Shown in pieces: positions 27,180 through 35,353 of a DNA stretch of 64,000 nt. The notes under the pieces are model-generated. The model searched no databases and was not told the origin of the DNA. It was given only the letters and a program-made list of their open reading frames with translations. Where the stretch lies: positions 1-64,000 of the forward strand of contig NZ_BMML01000040.1 in assembly GCF_014645815.1 (NCBI RefSeq), in the 5' to 3' direction. Within the stretch, counting starts at the first letter, position 1. Each line of letters starts with the position of its first letter. This stretch comes from Streptomyces fuscichromogenes. Its GTDB lineage: Bacteria; Actinomycetota; Actinomycetes; Streptomycetales; Streptomycetaceae. Made by a program: the position numbers and the translations under genes.

Positions 27180-28868
27180 TCAGCCCTGGATGCCGGAGGC
27201 CGGCTGACGGCGCGCGGCCGACGCGCCCTCGAGTTCGAGCGGTGACGGGAACTCGAAGACCAGGCTCGTCGGAGGGCGCCAACCCGAGAGCGACTCGTAG
27301 TGCGACAACAACGTCGGGACGAGCAGCGAGTAGCCGCCGGCGTTGAAGAAGTCGGTGTTGTCGTCGATGTCGTCGCGCTCCAGGATGTCGCGAAAGGCCT
27401 GGAGCCACAGCGAATCGGAAGGGCCTCGACGGTCGGCGGCCGACGCGGACCGTGTGGCGCCGGCCGGCTCGGCGTCGTCGGCTGCTGGGAGATCCTCGCA
27501 CTCGGCACGCTCGGCGCCCACCGTCGGCGCGACCTTGGCCAGGGCCAGGGTGCCGATCGGCTCGAACGGGTGCGTGGCGTACGCGCGGAGGAGGATCTCG
27601 AATTCGGTGGCGAGCCGCTCCACGTCGTCGGGACCGAACAACTGCGTGGAGTATTCCCAGACCAGTTCGTAACCGTGATCGCCGCCGTCTCCGTGGCGGA
27701 CCTCGTCGGGCATGACGACGACGCTGAGGTCGAACTTGGTGCTTTCGGCGCTCAGCGCAAGCTGCATGTCGATCGACAGATCAGGGATGTCCAACGTCGG
27801 GCAGGGTCCGTCGTGCATGCCGAACATGATGTTGTAGAGCGGGTTGTCCAGCCCCCTGCCGCTGCGCTTGAGAGCCTTCACGATGTCCTGGACCGGCGCC
27901 GACTCGTGATCGATGGCGTCCACTATCGCTGTCATGACATCCAGGGCGACCTCACTGCCCGGGGTGTGGGGATCGAGGGCCAGCCGGAGCGGAACAACGT
28001 TGACCATCATGCCCACCGTGCGCTCGAACACAGCGGGACGGTTGGCGAGCGGCACGCCGAAGACCAGGTCGTTCTGACCGGAATGGCGGCGGCAGAGCTC
28101 GGCATAGACCGCCAACAGCGCCGTGAAGACGGTATTGCCGCTCTCCTGGGAGGCGGTGCGCACCATGTCCACGAGTTCGGCCGGGAGCGTCTGCCGGTGC
28201 TGCGCCCCGCGGTAGTCGAACAAGTCCGACCGTCGGGATCCCAGTTCGGGAAAGTCGACGCTGAATTCAGCGCCATCGAGTCTGTCCGCCCACCATGCGA
28301 CATCGGCAGCGACACGCGCGCGGTGCTCGGTGGATCCGGTGTACGCGACGTAGTCCTCGTACGAAGGAGCGGGGTCCGCGACGAAGTGCCCGCCGGTGAC
28401 CTCGGCCGAGTACTGCTCCAACACGTCGGTGAGAAATTCTACCGTGGAGCGGCCGTCGTGCACCAAGTGGTGCTCGATCATGAACAGTTGCCAATGACTG
28501 TCCGTCAGACGAACCAGCGTCCAGCGAACCAGCGGAGAGGTGTGCAAGTCGAATGCGGAATGAACGGTCCGATAGAGGAGGGCAGCCCTTTGCCCTTCGG
28601 GGTCCTCGGCGCTTCGGAGGTCATGCTCGGGAATGTCTACGTCGACGTGCTCTGCTACTTCCTGACAGGCGATCGCGGAGTCTCCGTCGCATATCCTGAG
28701 TCGCATTGCATCATGTCGTCCGACCGCATCGGTGACGCAGTGACGAAGCACCGTGGGATTGATTCTTCCATGGAAGTCGATCACTGCGGTGGCATGGTAC
28801 GCGCGATTGTCAGGATTCAGCTGTTGCTGCAGCCAGATGATTTGCTGTTGGGCGCTGAGCGGGAACAC
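27180..28868 (-). CDS. NRPS: condensation - carrier didomain
   Basis: GTG 28868 with AAGGAGA just upstream gives 562 residues. The frame is open to 28958, but that stretch overlaps the promoter. The C domain spans residues 1-430 and has an intact HHLVHDG catalytic motif, plus FDYRGAQHRQTLP and VGMMVNVVPLRL. After an Ala/Glu-rich linker comes a carrier with DFFNAGGYSLLVPTLL (Ser present). There is no A domain, so it must be loaded in trans by one of the free-standing A domains. It is the only C domain here with a fully canonical HHxxxDG motif, so it is the best candidate for the main peptide bond former. Confidence 0.88.
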   Translation of the reverse strand: MFPLSAQQQIIWLQQQLNPDNRAYHATAVIDFHGRINPTVLRHCVTDAVGRHDAMRLRICDGDSAIACQEVAEHVDVDIPEHDLRSAEDPEGQRAALLYRTVHSAFDLHTSPLVRWTLVRLTDSHWQLFMIEHHLVHDGRSTVEFLTDVLEQYSAEVTGGHFVADPAPSYEDYVAYTGSTEHRARVAADVAWWADRLDGAEFSVDFPELGSRRSDLFDYRGAQHRQTLPAELVDMVRTASQESGNTVFTALLAVYAELCRRHSGQNDLVFGVPLANRPAVFERTVGMMVNVVPLRLALDPHTPGSEVALDVMTAIVDAIDHESAPVQDIVKALKRSGRGLDNPLYNIMFGMHDGPCPTLDIPDLSIDMQLALSAESTKFDLSVVVMPDEVRHGDGGDHGYELVWEYSTQLFGPDDVERLATEFEILLRAYATHPFEPIGTLALAKVAPTVGAERAECEDLPAADDAEPAGATRSASAADRRGPSDSLWLQAFRDILERDDIDDNTDFFNAGGYSLLVPTLLSHYESLSGWRPPTSLVFEFPSPLELEGASAARRQPASGIQG

Positions 28869-28904
28869 ACCGGGTCTCCTTCTGATACGACTAGACCGAG
28901 TGTG

Positions 28905-28943
28905 CAGCGCATAAGGAGTATTCCGGTACTGATACCTGTCAGT
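28905..28943 (-). promoter_or_regulatory. weaker copy of cluster operator upstream of C-carrier gene
   Basis: On the minus strand CTGAC-AGGTA-TCAGTAC matches 13 of 17 positions of the 54-kb operator. It lies between the stop of the disrupted gene (28962) and GTG 28868. No good TANNNT lies at the expected 37-38 nt offset; TGCACA is there instead. Confidence 0.45.
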
Positions 28944-28961
28944 CCTGCCCACCGCCACGCC

Positions 28962-29438
28962 TCAACCGGGCAGCCGCCGAGGTGACGGACTCACCTGGAC
29001 TCCTGCTCCGCGTGCCCGCTCGGTCCAGTCCTCGGGCGGGTCGCCGATCACTGTGACCCGCAGCCCTTGCTGTACGAATTGCAGGATCAGCGGCCACGCG
29101 AGGTCGGCCAGGATCCGTGCATCGCCCTCCAGCGCACCGACCCATGCATCGAGATCGATCGTGGCCCCGTCCCGCGCCTGGTCGTCGTCCGCACCCGGGT
29201 CTGCCCCGCCACCGCTCTCCAGCAGAAGGCGCCGGTTGGCCTCGAGGAAGTCGACGGGACGCCGCCAGCTGCCGCCGGCGCCGCTGGTGAGGGCTCCCGC
29301 AAGGGCTCGGCCGGCACTCTGGGTGACCCGGGCCAGGTCGTCGACGGTCGGTGCCATGAAGTACCCGTCGATGTCACTGGCGAGGATCCGGCTGATGGGA
29401 CCCCGGAAGTCGGCGTCGTAGCTGTCGTCGGTGAACTC
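28962..29438 (-). pseudogene. cluster gene of unknown function, 3' part, split by IS5-type element
   Basis: These 158 codons continue, after the insertion, the frame that starts at 30757. The translation reads EFTDDSYDADFRGPISRILA, DIDGYFMAPTVDDLARVTQS, and ends with ILQFVQQGLRVTVIGDPPED and a stop at 28962. The segment looks like the end of a Rossmann-like alpha/beta protein. Excising the element and one copy of AGT gives an uninterrupted 298-residue protein. Without the 5' half this part is not expressed as such. Confidence 0.75.
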
Positions 29439-29441
29439 AGT

Positions 29442-30337
29442 GAGCCTCTTTCATCCTGAATAGTCACAGGTCAGCAGGGTGTGGATGGCTTGGACGGTGC
29501 GGCTGACGCGGCGGGTGAGCAGCGTGCTCTTCGTGTGATGCGCCAGGACTTGAGTTGGGCGAAGGCGCGTTCGCCGGGGGCTCGGAGGCGGGCGTGGTCG
29601 CGGTTGAACTGCTGGTAGTGCTCGGGCTGTTCGCTGTGGTGGTAGTACGGGGTGCGGAACGTGGCGCCGGCGCCCTGGTAGGCGCGATCCGCGAGCACGA
29701 GGATCTGCCGGGTCAGGCAGGCCTGGACGATGCCGTGGGCGCGGGCGGAGGTCAGGTCGTGGGTGCGGCCGGGTGTCGCGCGGGAGAACCACAGGGGTGT
29801 GCCGTCCGGGCGGGCGATGACCTGCACGTTCATGCCGTGCTGCTTGTGCTTTTGGGAGTAGTACGGCTCGTCCGCGCGGATACGGTCGGTGGTGATCAGG
29901 GTGCCGTCGACGATGACGTGGTCGCCTTCGCCGAGGCCGATGAGGGCTTCGTGGAGGCCTGGGGCCCAGGAGGCCAGCACGTCCAATACCTCGTCCACGT
30001 AACGCCAGGCGGTGGCCTGCGATATCGCGAACCCCGCGCCGAGCTGGGCGAACGTCTCGTTCTTGCGCAGGTGGACCAGCGTGAGCAGCGCCTGGTCGAA
30101 ACAGCCGAGCTTGCGCCAGCGGGTGTTGCGGGTCCGGCGGTGCTCGTACAGCAGCCAGGCAACATGCTCGACGAGCTCGTGCGGGACGTCGAGCGTGGCA
30201 GGATACGGAACCAACAGGGCCCCTTCGGCCACCGGTGTGCTGAGTGGAATCACCACGCCAACGACCAGGGGCCCCGCCTCGTCACCAACCCTGCTGACCA
30301 GTCCATTTCACCCGCCAGCACAGGATGAAAGAGGCTC
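29442..30337 (-). mobile_element. IS5-family (ISL2-like) insertion sequence
   Basis: This 896-bp element has perfect 17-bp terminal inverted repeats (GAGCCTCTTTCATCCTG and its complement) and is flanked by a 3-bp direct repeat AGT (29439-29441, 30338-30340). The AGT duplication fits the ANT target rule of the ISL2 group. It contains one transposase gene on the minus strand. Perfect repeats and intact duplication indicate a recent insertion. Confidence 0.93.
29451..30256 (-). pseudogene. IS5-family DDE transposase with 3' frameshift
   Basis: The minus frame from 30256 encodes an IS5/DDE_4-type transposase: helix-turn-helix FAQLGAGFAISQATAWRYVD, first Asp in HVIVDGTLI, PYYSQKHKQHGMNVQVI, second Asp in LVLADRAYQGAG and Glu in PGERAFAQLKSWRI. 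It stops at 29471 after an aberrant tail. The expected C-terminus (RRVSRTVQAIHTLLTCDYSG) is found in another frame that ends at 29451 inside the terminal repeat. A one-base shift near 29530-29550 separates them, so it is a frameshift mutation, an assembly error or programmed shifting. Confidence 0.8.
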
Positions 30338-30757
30338 AGTGGCGAGAATGCGAGCCTGTGGGAACCGCAGGCGCAAGATGCCGAGGAGCTGGGCGCTGGC
30401 GGACGGGATGAGCACAATGTCGGCGTCCGGTCCGGCATCGCGGATGTCCAGGACGATGTGCCCGGGCCCAAGGCGCTGGGCAAGGGCTTCGCGGACGGAC
30501 TGCTCGACTGCGATGGCGGTGACGACAATGAGCGGGCCGCCCTTGGTGGCCTCGCCGACCAGTGGTTCGCCCCTGGCGCCCGCCGGGCCGCCCGGGACGG
30601 ACAGAGCCGGCTCGGCGGGCGACTTCGGCCGGAGGCTGTCGCGACCGCTCGCGTGGTCGCGCTGCTCGTCAGAGGCCATGGCACACAAGACGCTCGGGGC
30701 GACGGGTCGGTTCCTGACAGGTGGTCCGGCCGTCAACACCCGCCGGTGCGACTCCAT
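30338..30757 (-). pseudogene. cluster gene of unknown function, 5' part, split by IS5-type element
   Basis: ATG 30757 has GGGAG eight bases upstream and lies 21 bp after the PPOX gene, in the same operon. The first 75 residues are low-complexity. The rest reads GGPLIVVTAIAVEQSVREAL, GHIVLDIRDAGPDADIVLIP and LRFPQARILAT. The last codon ACT is the target duplication, and the frame then enters the element. With the 3' part it makes a 298-residue protein I do not recognise. Loss of this step may change or abolish the cluster's product. Confidence 0.75.
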
Positions 30758-30778
30758 CGCGGTAGGCTCCCTGCCTCG

Positions 30779-32110
30779 TCACGGGCCTGCGGGCCCGGCT
30801 TCTGTCGTGCTGGTGAATTTCTTCCCGTGGGTCTGGGCCGAACGCAGCGATCGCTGCGCCTCACGGAATCGACTGCTGAGCCGCTGGTGAGACAGAGTCG
30901 CCAGCACATAGGCACCAGGGGAGCGGCCACACAGGCTCAGGTCGAGCGCCAACCGGTGGTGGACGCGGTTGTACCGGCTTTCGAGGCATTGAAACGCGTC
31001 CCGAACCATACCCGGATCGTCATGGAGTCGAACCACGCCCTGGGACTGCAGCCAGACGCTCCCGCTTCCGTATTTCGCGACAGACAGGGCAGCGGCAGGG
31101 TTCCTGCGAAGAGCGTCGCAGTCGCGCTGGTCGACAAGGAAGGCAATCGAAGCCTCCCCCTTGACATCGACGACATGGAATCCGATCTGGCGACAGCGCA
31201 GGAGGCCGTGCTGGTCGAAGCAGGCGAGATGCCCGTAGGTGGGGCTCAGGGGGCGGTACATGATGCCCGTGGCCTGGCGCACCATGCCGAGGATTGCCAG
31301 CTCGTCACGGGCTCCGCGCAGCTCGGGCTCGTCTTCCGAATACCTATCGTCCGGCCCCCAGAAGCAGTCGTGCAGGCTTCGCCCGGACGACTGCGGCAGG
31401 TGGGTGTCCGCGTACCGCGGCGCCAACGCCTGGGCGTAGGGGGCGGATCGAGCCACGGGATCGTCGCCGAGTTCATTACGGACGCGAAAGGCCAGGACTT
31501 CCAGTCGAAGCCGCTCGTTCCGTTCGCGCTGGTCCCAACTCGTGTAGTTGCCGTCCGTTTGCTCATCGATGTTCGGCTTGCTGTATAGCGCGGCCAGGGT
31601 ACGTATCAGCTTGCGCTCGGTATCAGTCGACTGCTTTGCGAAACCGCCCAACTCGTAGGCCAACTCACTCCCGACGCCCGCCGAGACGGACAGCGCCACC
31701 ATCGGGTCGAGGGCCGTGGCCCTTGCCTTGATCCTGTTCTCCACCGTGCTCATGACGACGTTTCCGTCGATCGTGGCCGCCCAGACCGGCGTGACGCTCA
31801 CGCCACCCTGTCCGGTGTGAACGGCCAGATGCGCGTACGGGCGATCGGGACTGGGCAGATGGGTCGTGCGGCCATAGGGCGGTTGCAGGACCGAACCCTC
31901 GTCCGCAGTGAGCGAGAGGCCCTCCACCCTCTCGATCAACGCAGCGTTGCGGACTGCGCTCTGCCTAATCTGCTCACGCGCCGCTCGGGCCCTGGCAAGA
32001 TCGTCGCCGTGGAGGTTCCGCCGCTGTGCGGCGTGCTTGAACAATCGAGCCGTGTCCACGGTGGGCACCCGTCCGAGCTCCGCTATTGCGCCCGGATGAG
32101 TAGGCTCCAT
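30779..32110 (-). CDS. tandem split-barrel flavin/F420-type (PPOX-like) protein
   Basis: This 443-residue protein starts at ATG 32110 after GGGAGAAG. Two regions look like pyridoxamine-phosphate-oxidase split barrels. Residues about 95-160 read TPVWAATIDGNVVMSTVENR, then KARATALDPMVALSV. Residues about 285-365 read GHLACFDQHGLLRCRQIGFH, then DCDALRRNPAAALSVAKYG. Between them is a charged helical linker. PPOX-fold enzymes bind FMN or F420 and catalyse oxidations, reductions or heme breakdown. A two-barrel single chain of this length is unusual, and no closer match is recognised. It probably carries out a redox tailoring step. Confidence 0.6.
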   Translation of the reverse strand: MEPTHPGAIAELGRVPTVDTARLFKHAAQRRNLHGDDLARARAAREQIRQSAVRNAALIERVEGLSLTADEGSVLQPPYGRTTHLPSPDRPYAHLAVHTGQGGVSVTPVWAATIDGNVVMSTVENRIKARATALDPMVALSVSAGVGSELAYELGGFAKQSTDTERKLIRTLAALYSKPNIDEQTDGNYTSWDQRERNERLRLEVLAFRVRNELGDDPVARSAPYAQALAPRYADTHLPQSSGRSLHDCFWGPDDRYSEDEPELRGARDELAILGMVRQATGIMYRPLSPTYGHLACFDQHGLLRCRQIGFHVVDVKGEASIAFLVDQRDCDALRRNPAAALSVAKYGSGSVWLQSQGVVRLHDDPGMVRDAFQCLESRYNRVHHRLALDLSLCGRSPGAYVLATLSHQRLSSRFREAQRSLRSAQTHGKKFTSTTEAGPAGP

Positions 32111-32182
32111 CTACTTCTCCCTGAGGTGGGGACAGAGGTGCTGCCGCAGTGCTCGTCCTGGGTCGGAGGCGGCCGGACCGAG

Positions 32183-32917
32183 TCAGTCGAGCCAGGTCAG
32201 GAACTGCATCAGCTCTTCCCGCAGTTGATCGACGGTCGGCCGCTGCACCTCGATCTCGGTCCTGGCCTGCTCGCCGACCGGTGACGTCCGGTAGACGTTC
32301 GTAAAATCTTCCACGGCAGGCCGCTGCAGGACGAGCGACGCCGCGGCCTTGCCTGCGGATCGGGAGATGCAGTGCAGGACCTTGTGATCGATGTGGTAGA
32401 CCGTGCCCGCGGGCAGGACCGCCTCGAACACGGAGCACAACTGTTCCGTGCCCTGTGCTTCCAGGGAGAAGGTCTTCCCTTGCCCGATCGGCAGGTACTT
32501 GAAATGGTGGTACTCGGTGCCGGGACCGATCCGGAACTCCTGCGCAAAGTACTCGCCGACCACGAGCGCGGTCGTGAAGTCCCAGCGATGCGAGTGGATG
32601 TCCTCCGAGATGGTCCCCGAGGCGTTCGGCTGAGGATGCCACATGTGGAGGCGCAGCCTCCAGGGGTTCTTGTCTCCGGCCAGCAGGACGAGCTTCAGGA
32701 AGTTATTCGCATGGTAGTACGAGCGGCCGGATATGTCGGCGAGAGCAGCATCGTCAGAGATGATCTGATTGATCAGGGATCGCAGTTCCGTCAGCTCGGA
32801 AAGTTGGCGGACCACCGACTCCGAGCCCTGGAAAGTCGTGCCGCGCCCGCTGTCCATGACCAGTTCCAGATGGTCCTTGATTTCCTGCAGGGTCGCCTCT
32901 GCTAGAGCCTGCGCCAT
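32183..32917 (-). CDS. cupin-like putative metal-dependent enzyme
   Basis: The 244-residue protein starts at ATG 32917 with GGGAGA upstream. A helical N-terminus of 60 residues precedes a double-stranded beta-helix: NFLKLVLLAG, RLRLHMWHPQPNASG, the metal-site segment EDIHSHRWDFTTALVVGEYF with two His and Glu, and VYHIDHKVLHCISRS with further His. The pattern recalls cysteine-dioxygenase-like cupins, but the match is loose. It sits in the operon between the TauD-fold and PPOX genes, so it is probably an oxygenase or lyase in the pathway. Confidence 0.6.
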   Translation of the reverse strand: MAQALAEATLQEIKDHLELVMDSGRGTTFQGSESVVRQLSELTELRSLINQIISDDAALADISGRSYYHANNFLKLVLLAGDKNPWRLRLHMWHPQPNASGTISEDIHSHRWDFTTALVVGEYFAQEFRIGPGTEYHHFKYLPIGQGKTFSLEAQGTEQLCSVFEAVLPAGTVYHIDHKVLHCISRSAGKAAASLVLQRPAVEDFTNVYRTSPVGEQARTEIEVQRPTVDQLREELMQFLTWLD

Positions 32918-33033
32918 GACCTGTGTCTCCCTTTCTGCATGCTGACGGTCCAGCGACTCGATGAATGTGGAACGGAGAGACCTCGTGCAACGGTCGCCTT
33001 CTGCTCCAGAGGTCCGCGACTTGATAGGGGGTG

Positions 33034-33969
33034 CTAGCCGTCGCCGAGGGCGATCAGAAATTCAGGAGAGCCTTCGAACGGGGACCTGCCCTGAGCCATG
33101 ATGATGTTGTCGGTGACCAACAGATCGCCCCGGCGCCATCGGACGCCGATCTGCACGGAGTCGTAGGCCTGCTGTACGTCGGTCAAGTCCTTGTCGGACA
33201 GCGGCGACCCGTCACCGAAGAAGGTGTTCATCGGGAGGTATTTCCCGAATGTGTCCACCATGATCTCCCGCTCGACCGGGTCCAGGCTGCCAGCATTGAG
33301 GAAGGCGATCTGATTGAACCAGCACTCCTCTCCGGTCCTCGGATGACGGATGACGCCGGGCCGGTGGCGCACCGTGTACAGCGACCCGTTGGGGAGCCAT
33401 TCGGATGCGATGGCGGCGCCCTCGAAGATCTCGTCGAGTGCTGCCCGGTCCGTGACGGAGAATGCCTCCGCCCACGTGATGCCGAACCTGTCGTGGAAGG
33501 CGCGGGCCAGGGTCCAACCGTCCTTCCGTACACGGTCGGCGAGTTGCTCCGGCAGGTGATGGGTAATGCGCCGGGTGTCGCTGAGGAGAGACTGCCCGTC
33601 GCCGTCCGGCGGGTTGATGCACGCGGTGAGTACCGCCGAAGGGAACGTCCTGCTAAAGGAACCCTCCTGGAAAGGGCAGATGATCCGGTCACCGGGCCAG
33701 TTGATCGGCGACAGGATGCCGTTCCCGAAGTCTCTGCGGTTGTTGAACTCTTCGGTGGGCGTGTGGCTCGCGAAGCCCAGGGCGTCCCGGGCCTCGGCAA
33801 GACCGTCCGGTCCGTCCAGCGGCAGGCCGTGGAGGAGAACCGCTCCCTGGACCAGCATCTGGTCCCGAAGGGGCGCCGCCATGTCCCGCAGCCACGAGAA
33901 GGGTGAGGCGACCGGGGCCTCGAAGGAAGGAATGGATGCTTCCTTCAACGTGGGGACGGTCTCGCTCAC
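33034..33969 (-). CDS. TauD/SyrP-fold protein lacking iron and 2-oxoglutarate ligands
   Basis: GTG 33969 with GGGAGG seven bases upstream gives 311 residues. Overall it aligns with SyrP-like TauD proteins (INPPDGDGQSLLSDTRRI, RHPRTGEECWFNQIAFLNAG). The HxE iron motif is replaced by FQE (CPFQEGSF). The distal His of the AHGR motif is Gln (IMAQGRSPFEG). The 2OG-binding Arg after FxGPR is also gone (FEGSPEF). The codons were checked in the DNA (TTC CAG GAG; GCT CAG GGC). It therefore cannot bind Fe(II) in the usual way. It may be a binding or scaffold protein, or a fold reused for different chemistry. Confidence 0.85.
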   Translation of the reverse strand: MSETVPTLKEASIPSFEAPVASPFSWLRDMAAPLRDQMLVQGAVLLHGLPLDGPDGLAEARDALGFASHTPTEEFNNRRDFGNGILSPINWPGDRIICPFQEGSFSRTFPSAVLTACINPPDGDGQSLLSDTRRITHHLPEQLADRVRKDGWTLARAFHDRFGITWAEAFSVTDRAALDEIFEGAAIASEWLPNGSLYTVRHRPGVIRHPRTGEECWFNQIAFLNAGSLDPVEREIMVDTFGKYLPMNTFFGDGSPLSDKDLTDVQQAYDSVQIGVRWRRGDLLVTDNIIMAQGRSPFEGSPEFLIALGDG

Positions 33970-34038
33970 TTCATTCCTCCCATTGCCTCGACACCGCATC
34001 CGGTTCGGCCCCGCTGCGCGCCACGCCGGCCGTTCGGT

Positions 34039-35319
34039 TCAGCGATCTGCCGCGGAAGCGACGGCGACGGCGGTGCCGATGGTTTCGAGAAGCTCCACCG
34101 TGTCGTCGGTGGTGATCGTCAACGGCGGCGCGATCCGGATCACACCGCGCTCGTGCCGTGTCATCACGCCGGCCTGGGCCGCGGCCGTCGCGATGGCAGC
34201 AGCTGACTCCGAGGTGTCGGTTTCGATGGCGACCACCAGTCCGAGTCCGCGGACATCCGTGATCAGCGGGCTCGATTCGAGCTGCCGCAGTCCCTCCAGC
34301 AGCGTGGCGCCCTGGGTCGCCGAGTTCTCCACGAGCTTCTCGTCGGCCATGACGTCGAGCACCGCGTTCGCCACGGCGCTCGCGACGGCGTGGCCACCCG
34401 TGGTGTGCCCGTAACGCAGGCCCTGGGCGACCGGTTCCCGCGTGAACGACTCCTTGATCGCAGAGGTGACCGTCGTCGCGGCCAGCGGCAGGTAACCGCC
34501 GCTGATCCCCTTGCTCATGGTGACGATGTCAGGGGTGATCCCCTCATGTTCGAAACCGAACATCCGGCCAGTACGCCCGAACCCGCAGAACACCTCGTCG
34601 AGGATGAGCAGTGCCCCGTGCCGGTCGCACAGTTCCCTGAGCCTGGCCAGGAATCCCGCCGGTAGCACGACGCAGCCGCCGAGGCCCAGCAGCGGTTCGA
34701 CCATGACCGCCGCGGCAGGCGGGCCGGACCGGAGTGCCCTTTCGAACTCCGCGATCAGCGCATCGGCACCTTCCTCGGTCCGCACCGCGCGGGGCGATGC
34801 AGGCAACACGACGTGATCGATCGGGAAGGGCGGGGCCCATTCGCTGACGGTGAACGGCAACCCCGAGAGTTGCTGGGCCAGGAAGGTCGTACCGTGGTAT
34901 GCCGCTTCAAAGGTGATGACCCGGTTGCGGTCCTCGCCGATGTTGCGCCAGTACTGCAGCGCGATCCTGATGGCCGCCTCGGTGGCCTCCGAGCCGCTGT
35001 TGAGCAGGCAGGTCTCGCTCAGCTCACCCGGCAGGATCTCGGCCAGCCGCGACGCCAGTGTTTCGGCGGGGTCATGGCTCGACACCATGGGGTCGTAGTG
35101 AACGAGCTGCTGGAACTGCAGAGTCGCAGCCTCGATCAGTCGCGGATGCCCATGCCCGCAGGACGCGTTCAGGACACCGGAGATGCCGTCCAGGTACCAG
35201 TTGCCCTCGGCGTCACGGACACGGTTGCCCTGCGCCTCGACGATCCGCATCGAGTTAGTCTGCTGGGTGATCGGGGTCCAGGGCCGCCACAGTGAACTGT
35301 TGGAAATAGCATTCTGCAT
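34039..35319 (-). CDS. class III PLP aminotransferase
   Basis: The protein is 426 residues from ATG 35319; the frame extends further upstream but overlaps the C-domain gene. It is a class III omega-aminotransferase related to BioA/diaminobutyrate aminotransferases: CGHGHPRLIEAA, NSGSEATEAAIRIALQYWR, FEAAYHGTT, LLILDEVFCGFGRTGRMFGF and PLP Lys in VTMSKGISGGYLP. It could move an amino group to or from a terminal aldehyde or keto acid, for instance to form an omega-amine. Motifs and length are complete. Confidence 0.87.
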   Translation of the reverse strand: MQNAISNSSLWRPWTPITQQTNSMRIVEAQGNRVRDAEGNWYLDGISGVLNASCGHGHPRLIEAATLQFQQLVHYDPMVSSHDPAETLASRLAEILPGELSETCLLNSGSEATEAAIRIALQYWRNIGEDRNRVITFEAAYHGTTFLAQQLSGLPFTVSEWAPPFPIDHVVLPASPRAVRTEEGADALIAEFERALRSGPPAAAVMVEPLLGLGGCVVLPAGFLARLRELCDRHGALLILDEVFCGFGRTGRMFGFEHEGITPDIVTMSKGISGGYLPLAATTVTSAIKESFTREPVAQGLRYGHTTGGHAVASAVANAVLDVMADEKLVENSATQGATLLEGLRQLESSPLITDVRGLGLVVAIETDTSESAAAIATAAAQAGVMTRHERGVIRIAPPLTITTDDTVELLETIGTAVAVASAADR

Positions 35320-35353
35320 GTCTTTAGTCTCCAGGGGACCGCTCGTCAGGTCT

